From the NCBI RefSeq assembly GCF_040930455.2, contig NZ_CP170494.1: DNA of 64,000 bases; one strand, written 5' to 3'. The position numbers were made by a program, and so were the translations under genes. Of this stretch, positions 33,116-41,701 are shown piece after piece. This DNA comes from Neopusillimonas maritima. GTDB lineage: Bacteria; Pseudomonadota; Gammaproteobacteria; Burkholderiales; Burkholderiaceae_B. Under the pieces are notes generated by a model. It worked only from the letters and a program-made list of their open reading frames with translations, was not told the DNA's origin and did no database searches. The stretch's first letter is position 1. Every line of letters begins with the position of its first letter.

Positions 33116-34408
33116 ATGGTTGCCACTACCGTCGAAGATATTCCCGATAGCCCCCAGGTTCAAAAAAACGATTGGAAAATCATTAGCTTGATTGGCGCCG
33201 CACATGCCGGTTCGCATTTTTTCCAATTGGTTCTCCCAACCTTGTTTTTGTCTCTGGCCAATGAGTTCGGTTTCAGCTACAGCCAGTTGGGTTTGCTGGT
33301 TTCCGTTTTCTTCATAACGTCGGGTGTGGGCCAGGCGTCGTCCGGCTTTATTGTCGACCGTATCGGCCCCGCCCCGGTCTTGCATTTTGGTTTGGCTTGT
33401 TTCGTGTTGTCCGGCGTACTTATCGGGTTTTCGAACAGCTACGCCTTATTGCTATTGGCGGCCTTTATTGGCGGGGTAGGCAATTCTGTTTTTCACCCGG
33501 TTGATTATTCCATTATTAACCACCGGATAAGCCGCTATCGTTTGGGCCACGCATACAGCACGCACGGGTTCACGGGGAACTTGGGTTGGGCGCTTACCCC
33601 GGTGTTTATGTCGGCGTTAATTTATATGGCCGATTGGCGTGTTGCCGCTTTTGGTGCGGCGGCTTTGCTGGGTGTCATTTTGGTTGTTGTCTGGTTGGGG
33701 CGCGATCTGCTTTCGGGGCGCAATATTGTCGGGCGCAAAATCAGCGCGCCTGTCGACCATAAAGGCGACCCGGCATCCTTGGCGTCGAAATCGGTTGCCG
33801 AAACCTTTGTGACTTTAATTAAGCAGCCTGTTTTGTGGGGTGCGTTCTTTTTCTTCACGTGCTCAACCATGTCGCTTTCAGCGGTGCAAAGCTTTACCAT
33901 TCCCATGCTGGGGCAGGTGTACGGTATTGATAAAGTCTTGGCCGGCACGGCATTGTCGGGCTATATGCTGGCGTCTGCGGCTGGCATGATTGCCGGAGGT
34001 TTTCTGGTTGGCGCAAGCCGCCGCAATGAAATGACAGTTGCCGGGTCTTTGATTCTTGCCGGTCTCATTCTGGTGTTGTTGGCGTCGGGTATGTTGCATC
34101 CCTGGCTGGCCATTGTCATGGTCGGGTTAGGTGGTTTTTGCGCTGGTATTGCGGCACCATCGCGCGACATGCTGGTGCGCAGCGTGACACCCAAAGGGGC
34201 AACCGGCACGGTATACGGGTTGGTGTATTCGGGCATGGATGTCGGTGCATCCATTGGCCCGGTTGTATTCGGTATTCTGCTCGACGCCGGTTTCCGTCAG
34301 GGCCCGTGGGTGGGTGCTGCCATTACTTTCGCGCTTGCTGCGGTGGTTGCCTTGGTTATCGGCCATACGGTCGCTCAGCGCAAAGCCACCGGGGCGGCGC
34401 CCGCATAA
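33116..34408 (+). CDS. MFS transporter, fosmidomycin-resistance (Fsr)-like
   Basis: A 430-residue major facilitator with about 12 hydrophobic helices. GAAHAGSHFFQLVLPTLF in the first helix and FHPVDYSIINHR after the fourth resemble the Fsr branch. The intracellular loop after helix 2 carries DRIGPAP, and the long central loop (KISAPVDHKGDPASLASKSV) joins the two halves. The substrate is unknown; Fsr homologues export varied small molecules. It is monocistronic and converges on queF. Confidence 0.85.
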   Translation: MVATTVEDIPDSPQVQKNDWKIISLIGAAHAGSHFFQLVLPTLFLSLANEFGFSYSQLGLLVSVFFITSGVGQASSGFIVDRIGPAPVLHFGLACFVLSGVLIGFSNSYALLLLAAFIGGVGNSVFHPVDYSIINHRISRYRLGHAYSTHGFTGNLGWALTPVFMSALIYMADWRVAAFGAAALLGVILVVVWLGRDLLSGRNIVGRKISAPVDHKGDPASLASKSVAETFVTLIKQPVLWGAFFFFTCSTMSLSAVQSFTIPMLGQVYGIDKVLAGTALSGYMLASAAGMIAGGFLVGASRRNEMTVAGSLILAGLILVLLASGMLHPWLAIVMVGLGGFCAGIAAPSRDMLVRSVTPKGATGTVYGLVYSGMDVGASIGPVVFGILLDAGFRQGPWVGAAITFALAAVVALVIGHTVAQRKATGAAPA

Positions 34409-34433
34409 CCAACGCCCGCTTCTATCTTAAAAC

Positions 34434-35258
34434 TTATTGGCGTGGCGTGCGGGTCGGTTCAAATACCAGGGGCTCACTGCTGCGCCATGGGTTAATGTCC
34501 AAACCTCCACGGCGCGTATAGCAGGCATATACAAATAAAAATTCAGGGTGGCATGCCTGCCAAATATCGCAATAAATCTTTTCCACGCAGTGCTCGTGGA
34601 ATTCTGTGTGTTGGCGTAGCGACACAATGTATTTCAACAATGATTCCTGATCGATTTGGGGGCCTTTGTATTGGATTTGCAGGCTGCCCCAATCGGGTTG
34701 CCCGGTGACCGGGCAGTTTGATTTCAATAAGTCGGACGTAAGTGTTTCGTTAACCGGTTGAGGGTTTGTTGTGCACTTCAATAGGCCCGCATTGGGTTGG
34801 TAGTGTTCAATGTCGACGTCGGCTCCATCAATATTCAAGCCCTCCAGCGGGGCACATTGTATGGTTTGAATCTCGTGTAAGTCAGTTAATGCCACTTTAA
34901 TATGCCCGCCTGCTACTGCCGATAAATCTTTTTCCAAATGGTGTTGCACACTGCTTATTGAGTTGAATTGGCTTTCGTTAAAGCTGTTTAGATAGAGTTT
35001 GAAGGACTTTGATTCAATAATGTGGGGGGTGTTATGCGGCACAATAAAACGGGCCATGGCCACCATTGGTTTGCCGCGTGTGTTAAGCCAAGACACTTCG
35101 TACGCATGCCAGATATCCGCGCCCGCCCAGTTCGGGATGAAGGGCAGCTGCGCCCGGTTGGTTTCCCGGTTAACCGGGAAAAGAATGCTGGGGTCATAAT
35201 GTGTTGGATAGGCGACATCGCGCCCAAGGGGGGCCTGATCTAAAGGGGAAGACGACAT
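34434..35258 (-). CDS. queF: NADPH-dependent 7-cyano-7-deazaguanine reductase
   Basis: A 274-residue long-form (YqcD-type) QueF reducing preQ0 to preQ1 in queuosine synthesis. The catalytic Cys is in LKSNCPVTGQPDWGS, and the substrate-binding Glu/His are in RQHTEFHEHCVEKIYCD. The N-terminal half is the duplicated T-fold with SKSFKLYLNSFN. It starts at ATG 35258, and the 104-base divergent region carries the FNR box. A second queuosine gene, queH, lies at 46464-47123, not in the same operon. Confidence 0.95.
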   Translation of the reverse strand: MSSSPLDQAPLGRDVAYPTHYDPSILFPVNRETNRAQLPFIPNWAGADIWHAYEVSWLNTRGKPMVAMARFIVPHNTPHIIESKSFKLYLNSFNESQFNSISSVQHHLEKDLSAVAGGHIKVALTDLHEIQTIQCAPLEGLNIDGADVDIEHYQPNAGLLKCTTNPQPVNETLTSDLLKSNCPVTGQPDWGSLQIQYKGPQIDQESLLKYIVSLRQHTEFHEHCVEKIYCDIWQACHPEFLFVYACYTRRGGLDINPWRSSEPLVFEPTRTPRQ

Positions 35259-35314
35259 TTTATTTTGAAAAAGGGTAGGAAAATTGCGACAGTCATGTGA
35301 ACATTTTACTGTGC

Positions 35315-35328
35315 TTGATTTAAATCAA
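35315..35328. promoter_or_regulatory. FNR/ANR box upstream of the cbb3 oxidase operon
   Basis: TTGATTTAAATCAA is a perfect palindromic match to the FNR consensus TTGAT-N4-ATCAA. Its centre lies 41.5 bases before A of the first ATG (35363), and TACAGT at 35351-35356 sits where a -10 element of a class II FNR-dependent promoter would be. Activation of the downstream operon under low oxygen is the expected outcome; the divergent queF could also feel it. Confidence 0.9.
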
Positions 35329-35362
35329 TGAACTAAAGCTTACTATCAGGTACAGTTTTGTC

Positions 35363-36328
35363 ATGTCCGTAATGTCCTTATTCGCCCCTCCGGTCGCAAT
35401 GGCACCGGCCGACCGAAATGCACGACGCCACATGGTGGCACGGTTGGGTTTGGCGTGGTTGGGCATGATGCAGGTCATGATGTTTGCGTTTCCCGGTTAC
35501 TTGCGCAATCAACCCATGTCGGTTGAAAACCAATTATTCCTCGATGACGCCATTGTTTTGCTGAATTGGTTAAGTCTGGTTCTTACGGTACCCGTCATTT
35601 TGTATTGCGCCTGGCCGGTTTGGAAAGGGGCTCTGGGTCGTTCCCGTTCACGTGTTATTACCATGGATGTCCCCGTTGCCTTGGGCATTTCGGCGGCGTT
35701 TATTCCCAGCGTTTACGCTACCTGGGTCAACCACGGTGAAGTGTATTTTGAGTCGGTCACTATGTTTGTGGCTTTCCTGCTCACGGCACGCTACTTGGAG
35801 TTTTGCGCGCAACAAACCATGGCGCACGGCGCTTTTCATGAAAATATTCAATCATTACGCCATGCTTTGTCGGCGGGTGCCGACCGTATTGCGCTTTGGT
35901 TTACCGTTGCGCAACTTACTTTGGCCGCGCTGGCGGGGGCATATTGGTTTGTTTTCGCACCGGAACATGCCGTAGCGGTGACGGTTGCTTTGCTGGTAAT
36001 CAGTTGCCCGTGTGCCTTGGCAATGTCGGTGCCTACGGCTATTGCCGCCGCGCACGCAAGCTTGTACCAGCGTCAACAGGTTTCTTCCCGCCACCTTGAA
36101 CAATTATCCAAAGACACAACGCGGGTAGCGCATCAGAATTTGTATGGTTCCATGATATGGCACTTATTGCTTACACCTTTAGCGGCATTGGGTTATGTGC
36201 AACCCTGGTTGGCGGCGATCACCATGCTGGTGTCGTCGCTTGCCGTAGCGGCAAATGCTTTGCGTTTGTATCGCCGACAATCCCGTGAACTGGCCGGCGT
36301 GTGGGTGGGCCGGGCCGTTCAGGGTTAG
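35363..36328 (+). CDS. Transmembrane-only CcoI/FixI-like protein lacking the ATPase domains
   Basis: A 321-residue membrane protein homologous to the membrane part of CcoI-type copper P1B-ATPases. LGMMQVMMFAFPGYL, MDVPVALGISAAF, GEVYFESVTMFVAFLLTARY and the CPC motif in VISCPCALAM (Cys215, Cys217) match the normal helices. The last two helices (LLLTPLAALGYVQPW, then MLVSSLAVAANALRL) match the CcoI C-terminus. Missing are the N-terminal metal-binding domain, the actuator domain with TGES (only about 31 residues join helices 4 and 5) and the DKTGT phosphorylation plus nucleotide-binding domains (about 34 residues join helices 6 and 7). It therefore cannot be an ATP-driven pump. Eight helices are predicted. 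The start at ATG 35363 is uncertain; ATG 35372 or 35432 are alternatives. ccoS follows four bases after the stop. The intact frame and operon position argue against simple decay. Confidence 0.8.
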   Translation: MSVMSLFAPPVAMAPADRNARRHMVARLGLAWLGMMQVMMFAFPGYLRNQPMSVENQLFLDDAIVLLNWLSLVLTVPVILYCAWPVWKGALGRSRSRVITMDVPVALGISAAFIPSVYATWVNHGEVYFESVTMFVAFLLTARYLEFCAQQTMAHGAFHENIQSLRHALSAGADRIALWFTVAQLTLAALAGAYWFVFAPEHAVAVTVALLVISCPCALAMSVPTAIAAAHASLYQRQQVSSRHLEQLSKDTTRVAHQNLYGSMIWHLLLTPLAALGYVQPWLAAITMLVSSLAVAANALRLYRRQSRELAGVWVGRAVQG

Positions 36329-36332
36329 GCCA

Positions 36333-36536
36333 ATGGGGGCGCTGTATTTATTGTTACCTATTTCGCTCATATTGGTCGTGTTAATCGGTGCCGCTTTTTG
36401 GTGGGCCATTTTTTCAGGGCAGTTTGAAGATACCGACGAGGCGGCGCGATCAATTCTGGAGGATAACGATACGCCGGAACCCAAGATGCAAGAGCGAGAA
36501 GAAGAGAAAGAGTCACGACGTGATAGCAGCGAATAA
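36333..36536 (+). CDS. ccoS: Cytochrome oxidase maturation protein CcoS
   Basis: A 67-residue small membrane protein: one helix (YLLLPISLILVVLIGAAFWW) followed by SGQFEDTDEAARSILEDND and a highly charged tail. The QFEDTD-type stretch after the helix is the CcoS signature. The family is needed for heme and copper insertion into cbb3 oxidase, usually beside CcoI. It starts at ATG 36333; the longer frame upstream overlaps the CcoI-like gene. ccoN follows after 61 bases with AGGGGAT near its ATG. Confidence 0.9.
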   Translation: MGALYLLLPISLILVVLIGAAFWWAIFSGQFEDTDEAARSILEDNDTPEPKMQEREEEKESRRDSSE

Positions 36537-36597
36537 ACAAGTCAAGCCGACAAAAAGTTAGAAATTAATCATGTGTTTTTTGTTTTAGGGGATTTTT

Positions 36598-38103
36598 ATG
36601 GGCAATTCCGGCACGCGGGATAAGCAGCCAGAAACCTTCAACTATGGGGTGGTCAGGCAATTTACCGTCATGACCATTGTGTGGGGGGTTGTGGGCATGG
36701 CAGTAGGCGTTCTTATCGCGGCACAGTTGATCTGGCCCGATTTGAATTTCAATACGCCGTGGCTTAGTTACGGGCGTTTGCGCCCGGTTCATACCAATAC
36801 CGTGATTTTTGCCTTCGGCGGTACGGCTTTGTTTGCAACCTCGTACTACGTGGTGCAGCGAACCTGTCAGGTGCGTTTGTTCTCCGATAAGCTGGCGGCC
36901 TTTACGTTCTGGGGTTGGCAAGTTTGTTTGCTGGCCGGTTTTTTAACCTTGCCTTTGGGTTATACCAGCACCAAAGAGTATGCCGAATACGAATGGCCGA
37001 TTGATATTCTGATCACCCTGGTTTGGGTGGCTTACGCCGTCGTGTTTTTCGGCACCATCTTTAAACGTCGTGTAAAGCACATTTACGTGGCCAATTGGTT
37101 TTTTGGCTCATATATCCTAACCATCGCCATCCTGCATATTTTCAACAACATTGAAATCCCGGTTTCCATGTGGAAATCGTATTCCGTTTATTCGGGTGTG
37201 CAAGATGCCATGGTGCAGTGGTGGTATGGGCATAATGCGGTGGGGTTTTTCCTTACCACCAGCTTCCTGGGCATGATGTATTACTTCGTGCCCAAGCAGG
37301 CGAACCGGCCAATCTATTCTTATCGCCTGTCTATTGTGCATTTCTGGGCGCTGGCTTTTACCTATATGTGGGCCGGCCCGCACCATTTGCATTACACCTC
37401 TTTGCCCGACTGGACCCAGGCACTGGGCATGATCTTTTCCTTGATTTTGCTGGCACCGTCATGGGGCGGCATGATTAACGGCATCATGACCGTATCAGGT
37501 GCATGGCACCGCTTGCGTACCGATACCATTTTGAAGTTCCTGGTCACAGGCTTGTCTTTCTACGGCATGGCGACTTTTGAGGGCTCAATGCTGTCGATCC
37601 GTACGGTGAATGCCTTGTCACATTACACCGACTGGACAGTGGGGCACGTGCACGTGGGCGCGCTCGGTTGGGTTGCGATGACTATTTTTGGTTCCTTCTA
37701 CTACATGATTCCACGTTTGTATGGCCGCTCGGAAATGGCCAGTCCCAAACAGGTTGAGCTGCATTTTTGGCTGGCCACGATCGGGGTGGTGCTGTATATC
37801 GCCTCAATGTGGGTTGCCGGTGTCATGCAGGGGTTAATGTGGCGCGCCACGGCTGAAGACGGCACTCTGGTTTACAGCTTTGTTGAAGCACTGCAGGCAA
37901 CGTACCCGTTGTACGCCATTCGTTTGCTGGGTGGGTTCTTCTTTCTGGCCGGCATGCTCGTGATGGCCTGGAACACCTGGAAGACGTTGCAGGGGCAGGA
38001 CAAGCCCAACCCGGTGGTTTATCTGTATAACCCTGACAGCACCCAGCCGGAGCTCGTGGGGCCGCCTTCCGATAAACCTGTCACAGGCCCGGTGTCGGCT
38101 TAA
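36598..38103 (+). CDS. ccoN: Cytochrome c oxidase cbb3-type subunit I
   Basis: The 501-residue heme-copper oxidase subunit that binds heme b and the heme b3-CuB centre and reduces oxygen with high affinity. About 12 helices are visible. Likely ligands are in RPVHTNTVIFAFGG, WWYGHNAVGFF, AGPHHLHYTSLPDW and SHYTDWTVGHVHVGALG. The N-terminus NYGVVRQFTVMTIVWGVVGM is typical for ccoN, and the length is normal. It heads the structural genes ccoNOQP. Confidence 0.98.
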   Translation: MGNSGTRDKQPETFNYGVVRQFTVMTIVWGVVGMAVGVLIAAQLIWPDLNFNTPWLSYGRLRPVHTNTVIFAFGGTALFATSYYVVQRTCQVRLFSDKLAAFTFWGWQVCLLAGFLTLPLGYTSTKEYAEYEWPIDILITLVWVAYAVVFFGTIFKRRVKHIYVANWFFGSYILTIAILHIFNNIEIPVSMWKSYSVYSGVQDAMVQWWYGHNAVGFFLTTSFLGMMYYFVPKQANRPIYSYRLSIVHFWALAFTYMWAGPHHLHYTSLPDWTQALGMIFSLILLAPSWGGMINGIMTVSGAWHRLRTDTILKFLVTGLSFYGMATFEGSMLSIRTVNALSHYTDWTVGHVHVGALGWVAMTIFGSFYYMIPRLYGRSEMASPKQVELHFWLATIGVVLYIASMWVAGVMQGLMWRATAEDGTLVYSFVEALQATYPLYAIRLLGGFFFLAGMLVMAWNTWKTLQGQDKPNPVVYLYNPDSTQPELVGPPSDKPVTGPVSA

Positions 38104-38114
38104 GGAGTAGATGA

Positions 38115-38774
38115 ATGGCCAATCAAAAGAAAAAGTTTTTCAGTCACGAAACACTGGAAACCAATATCGGGTTGCTCATTATTGCCAGTATTCTGGTGGT
38201 GAGCTTCGCCGGCCTGGTGCAAATTGTGCCGCTTTACTTTCAGCACTCTACAACGGAACCGACGGAAGGGGTCGAGCCCTACGAAGCGCTTCAACTGGTT
38301 GGGCGCGATATTTATATTCGTGAAGGGTGTGTGGGTTGTCACTCGCAACAAATTCGTATGCTGCAATCGGAAGTGCAGCGATACGGTCCTTATTCGTTAG
38401 CCGGTGAGTTTGTGTACGACCATCCGTTTTTATGGGGCTCAAAACGCACCGGGCCCGATCTGGCCCGTGTCGGCGGCCGTTATTCCGACGAATGGCACCG
38501 TATTCACTTGCGCAATCCGCGCGACCTGGTACCCGAATCAAACATGCCTGCTTATCCCTGGCTTCAACATAACTCGGTCGAAGGGGTCGATGTGCAGGGT
38601 CGCATGCGTGCTTTAAGGGCGATTGGTGTGCCTTATACCGACGAGCAAATTGCACAAGCCCCGGAGCAATTGCAAGATCGAACCGAAGAAGATGCCCTGG
38701 TGATGTATTTGCAAAGTCTGGGTGTGGCCGGGCGTGAGGCTGCGGCGCGCGCTGTTGCGGAAGGGAGCCGATAG
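38115..38774 (+). CDS. ccoO: Cytochrome c oxidase cbb3-type subunit II
   Basis: A 219-residue monoheme c-type subunit, membrane-anchored by GLLIIASILVVSFAGLVQIV and with its heme site in the periplasm: EGCVGCHSQQIRML. The axial Met is expected in the VPESNMPAYPWL segment. AAGGAG stands seven bases before ATG 38115; another ATG at 38111 is in a different frame and is not used. It passes electrons from CcoP to CcoN. Confidence 0.97.
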   Translation: MANQKKKFFSHETLETNIGLLIIASILVVSFAGLVQIVPLYFQHSTTEPTEGVEPYEALQLVGRDIYIREGCVGCHSQQIRMLQSEVQRYGPYSLAGEFVYDHPFLWGSKRTGPDLARVGGRYSDEWHRIHLRNPRDLVPESNMPAYPWLQHNSVEGVDVQGRMRALRAIGVPYTDEQIAQAPEQLQDRTEEDALVMYLQSLGVAGREAAARAVAEGSR

Positions 38775-38776
38775 TC

Positions 38777-38977
38777 ATGGGTATTGTTAACGGTATTGTC
38801 ACGTTGGTCGCGTTGGTCACCTTTCTTGCCATTGTGGTGTGGGCCTTCTCAAAAGGCCGCAAGAAAGCCAACAAAGACGCTTCCATGCTGCCGTTTATGC
38901 AGCCGGATGAAGACAACCTGAGCAACGACAAGAAAAAGACACCTGGCACGCAAGAAAAAGGGGATTCTCATGACTGA
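38777..38977 (+). CDS. ccoQ: Cytochrome c oxidase cbb3-type subunit IV
   Basis: A 66-residue single-helix protein (VNGIVTLVALVTFLAIVVWA) with the typical FSKGRKKANKDASMLPF following the helix and a charged tail. CcoQ/FixQ stabilises the cbb3 complex. It starts two bases after the ccoO stop and overlaps the ccoP start by eight bases. Confidence 0.93.
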   Translation: MGIVNGIVTLVALVTFLAIVVWAFSKGRKKANKDASMLPFMQPDEDNLSNDKKKTPGTQEKGDSHD

Positions 38978-39878
38978 TTTCGTGAGCAGTTTTTGGGCTT
39001 ATTTCATTGCCATCATGACGGCGGCGGGAATTATTTTCTGTGTCTGGTTGCTGTTTACCCAGCGTCGCTGGCTGGGCAAGGAAGTGAAAGAAGCCAAGAA
39101 CACCGGGCACGTGTGGGATGGCAATCTTATGGAGTTGAACAATCCCGTGCCGCGCTGGTGGACCGTGTTTTATCTGGCCTTATGTGTTTTTAGCGTGGGT
39201 TATTTGGTTTTGTATCCCGGCCTGGGTATTTTTAACGGGATTTTGAATTACTCAACGGCTCAGGAAGTTAAGCAGTCGCAAGAAGCGTTGTCTGAACGTA
39301 TTCGTCCGTTCTACGCGCGTTACGAGGCCATGCCTATTGAGCAGGTCGCGGCCGACCCGCAGGCCCGGCAGATTGGTGAGCGTCTATTCTTGAATAACTG
39401 TGCGCAATGTCATGGGTCGGATGCGCGTGGATCGGTCAGTTTTCCGAACTTAACTGATAAAGATTGGCTTTATGGTGGTTCGCCCGATCAAATCATGACT
39501 TCGATTACCAAAGGGCGTCACGGTGTGATGCCGCCCATGAGCGCACAAGTCAGTGCGAATCAGGCAGCGGATATTGCGCAATTTGTTCGTTCACTTTCCG
39601 GCCTGGCCAGTGATCCGTTGCAGGTCGTAAGAGGAAAGCAAGGTTTTGAGAATAATTGCGTGGCGTGCCACGGTGTTGACGGCAAGGGTAACCAGGCGCT
39701 GGGCGCGCCAAATCTTACCGATGACGTCTGGCTTTATGGTAGTTCGGCGGATGTGATTGTGAACACTATTCTGAATGGTCGCGATAACCAGATGCCGGCT
39801 CAAGAGGGAGTGCTGACTCCTGAACAGATTCGTATGTTGGCGGCCTGGGTATGGGGGCGATCAAACTCTCCGCGTTAA
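38970..39878 (+). CDS. ccoP: Cytochrome c oxidase cbb3-type subunit III
   Basis: A 302-residue diheme c-type subunit. It has two N-terminal helices (SSFWAYFIAIMTAAGIIFCV and WWTVFYLALCVFSVGYLVLY) with the HVWDGNLMELNNPVPRWW loop typical of CcoP between them. Two periplasmic heme c domains carry NNCAQCHGSD and NNCVACHGVD, with axial Met in GVMPPMS and DNQMPAQ. It receives electrons from cytochrome c. Confidence 0.97.
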   Translation: MTDFVSSFWAYFIAIMTAAGIIFCVWLLFTQRRWLGKEVKEAKNTGHVWDGNLMELNNPVPRWWTVFYLALCVFSVGYLVLYPGLGIFNGILNYSTAQEVKQSQEALSERIRPFYARYEAMPIEQVAADPQARQIGERLFLNNCAQCHGSDARGSVSFPNLTDKDWLYGGSPDQIMTSITKGRHGVMPPMSAQVSANQAADIAQFVRSLSGLASDPLQVVRGKQGFENNCVACHGVDGKGNQALGAPNLTDDVWLYGSSADVIVNTILNGRDNQMPAQEGVLTPEQIRMLAAWVWGRSNSPR

Positions 39879-39917
39879 CCAGGCCGTATATCGTCGCGTT
39901 TTCAAGCAGGAGCGCAC

Positions 39918-41435
39918 ATGGATAAGAAACCTATTGCTCAGTCGGAGGACTTGACCCAGACGGGTCAGGGTGCCGCACCCGCATGGCAGCCTCCCAAGGT
40001 GACGCCTGCGCCGCGTCGGGGTGGGGTTTCACCCCAGGTTGAGAAAGCGCTTACCGATGTTCGCAGTAAGGTTTATCCGCGTGCGGTGACCGGGCTTTAT
40101 GCCCGCTGGCGCGTCATTATGGTGCTGTTCACACAGGCCATTTTTTATGGTCTGCCCTGGTTAACCTGGGGCGATCGTCAGGCGGTGCTGTTCGATTTGG
40201 GTGCCCGTAAGTTTTATATCTTCGGCATGGTGCTGTGGCCGCAAGACGTCGTGTACTTGGCCGTCTTGCTTGTTTTGTCGGCATTTGCCCTATTTTTGTT
40301 TACCGCCATTGCCGGGCGATTGTTTTGTGGCTATGCGTGTCCGCAAACGGTTTATACCGAAATTTTCATGTGGGTTGAGCGAAAAATTGAAGGCGATCGC
40401 CTGGCGCGCATTCGGCTCGACGGTCAACCCTGGTCGTGGCGCAAATTTCGGTTGAAAGCGGCCAAACATGTCGTTTGGATTGTTATTGCCTTTTGGACAG
40501 GTTTTACTTTTATTGGCTATTTCGCGCCCATCCGTGCGTTAGGCGCCGATTTAATCGCCTTTTCGCTTGGCCCATGGCAGTGGTTCTGGATGTTGTTTTA
40601 TGCTTTTGCCACATGGGGTAACGCAGGATTCATGCGCGAGGCGGTTTGCAAATACATGTGCCCGTATGCCCGCTTTCAAAGCGTGATGGTCGATGACGAC
40701 ACTTTTGTCGTGACGTACGACTACAAACGGGGTGAGCCCAGAGGAGGACGCTCACGGCAAATTGATCATAAAGAAGCGGGCATGGGTGATTGCGTTGATT
40801 GCACTTTGTGTGTTCAGGTTTGCCCAACGGGCATTGATATTCGCGATGGCTTGCAGTACATGTGCATCGGTTGCGGCGCCTGTGTCGACGCTTGTGATCA
40901 GGTGATGGACAAGGTGGGTTACCCGAAAGGCCTGATTCGCTATACCTCGGGTGCCGCCATAACAGAAGACCTTACCCAGTCGCAAGCACGTAAGCGGGTT
41001 TTGCGGCCGCGTGTGCTGTTTTATATGGGGCTGATGGCAGTTATTGCAGCAGGATTCGCTTTCTCGTTGTTCACCCGCGAAACGCTGAAAATGGATATCA
41101 TTCGCGATCGCGGCAGCCTGGGTCGCGAGATTCCAGGCAATTTAATCGAGAATGTTTATCGCTTGCAGATTATGAACACGGATGATAAAGCGCTTACCGT
41201 TACATTGCGTGCCGATGGCTTGCCGGGGCTTGAATTGCTGGCTGCCACAGGTGAACCCACCGGCACAATTGAAGTAGCGGGTGGCAGCCATCGGTTGGTG
41301 CCTGTGTTGGTGCGCTTGCCTGCAGACCAGGCCGGCCCCGGCGTGCACAGTATTTCGTTCGTCGCCAGTGCCGAGTCGGCCTCTGGATCAGGCGCGCAGC
41401 TTGTTGAGCAAACCAGTTTTTATGTCCCGCAATGA
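39918..41435 (+). CDS. ccoG: Cytochrome c oxidase accessory protein CcoG (RdxA/FixG)
   Basis: A 505-residue membrane-bound ferredoxin-type protein. N-terminal helices follow a roughly 60-residue polar extension. CGYACPQTVYTEIFMWVERK and the two-cluster region CVDCTLCVQVCPTGIDIRD with CIGCGACVDACDQVMDK supply the [4Fe-4S] ligands. A C-terminal Ig-like domain extends from about residue 390. CcoG is proposed to reduce Cu(II) during cbb3 assembly. It is 39 bases after ccoP, and its stop overlaps ccoH (ATGA). Confidence 0.95.
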   Translation: MDKKPIAQSEDLTQTGQGAAPAWQPPKVTPAPRRGGVSPQVEKALTDVRSKVYPRAVTGLYARWRVIMVLFTQAIFYGLPWLTWGDRQAVLFDLGARKFYIFGMVLWPQDVVYLAVLLVLSAFALFLFTAIAGRLFCGYACPQTVYTEIFMWVERKIEGDRLARIRLDGQPWSWRKFRLKAAKHVVWIVIAFWTGFTFIGYFAPIRALGADLIAFSLGPWQWFWMLFYAFATWGNAGFMREAVCKYMCPYARFQSVMVDDDTFVVTYDYKRGEPRGGRSRQIDHKEAGMGDCVDCTLCVQVCPTGIDIRDGLQYMCIGCGACVDACDQVMDKVGYPKGLIRYTSGAAITEDLTQSQARKRVLRPRVLFYMGLMAVIAAGFAFSLFTRETLKMDIIRDRGSLGREIPGNLIENVYRLQIMNTDDKALTVTLRADGLPGLELLAATGEPTGTIEVAGGSHRLVPVLVRLPADQAGPGVHSISFVASAESASGSGAQLVEQTSFYVPQ

Positions 41436-41701
41436 AACAAGATTTCAACCATACTGACACGCGCCCGTGGTGGAAAGAGCCCTGGCCCTGGATTTTGATG
41501 GCCGGCCCGTTTATTACCTTGGTGGGCTGCGTGGTAACGATTGTGCTGGCAGTGCATTATTACAGTGATCAAGCGATTCACGATGGTGGGCAGCGTAAAG
41601 GTTTGGTCGTGCAAAAAATACAAGATGCGCCGTTGCCGGAGATGGACGCTAAAAACACGTCTGCCGAGACGGCAGCCCATAACAGGAGACAATCACCATG
41701 A
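41432..41701 (+). CDS. ccoH: FixH-family protein CcoH
   Basis: An 89-residue short FixH/CcoH. WWKEPWPWILMAGPFITLVG and a single helix to about residue 43 (HYYSDQAI) match the family start. The soluble periplasmic portion is much shorter than the roughly 150-residue FixH of alpha-proteobacteria, a form common in beta-proteobacteria. It assists cbb3 assembly. ATGA overlaps tie it to ccoG upstream and the small gene downstream. Confidence 0.85.
   Translation: MKQDFNHTDTRPWWKEPWPWILMAGPFITLVGCVVTIVLAVHYYSDQAIHDGGQRKGLVVQKIQDAPLPEMDAKNTSAETAAHNRRQSP

Noticed and set aside
35363..36328. Simple pseudogene of ccoI
   Set aside because: The frame is intact. Both deletions fall at domain boundaries and every helix including CPC is kept, so decay is not the best explanation.
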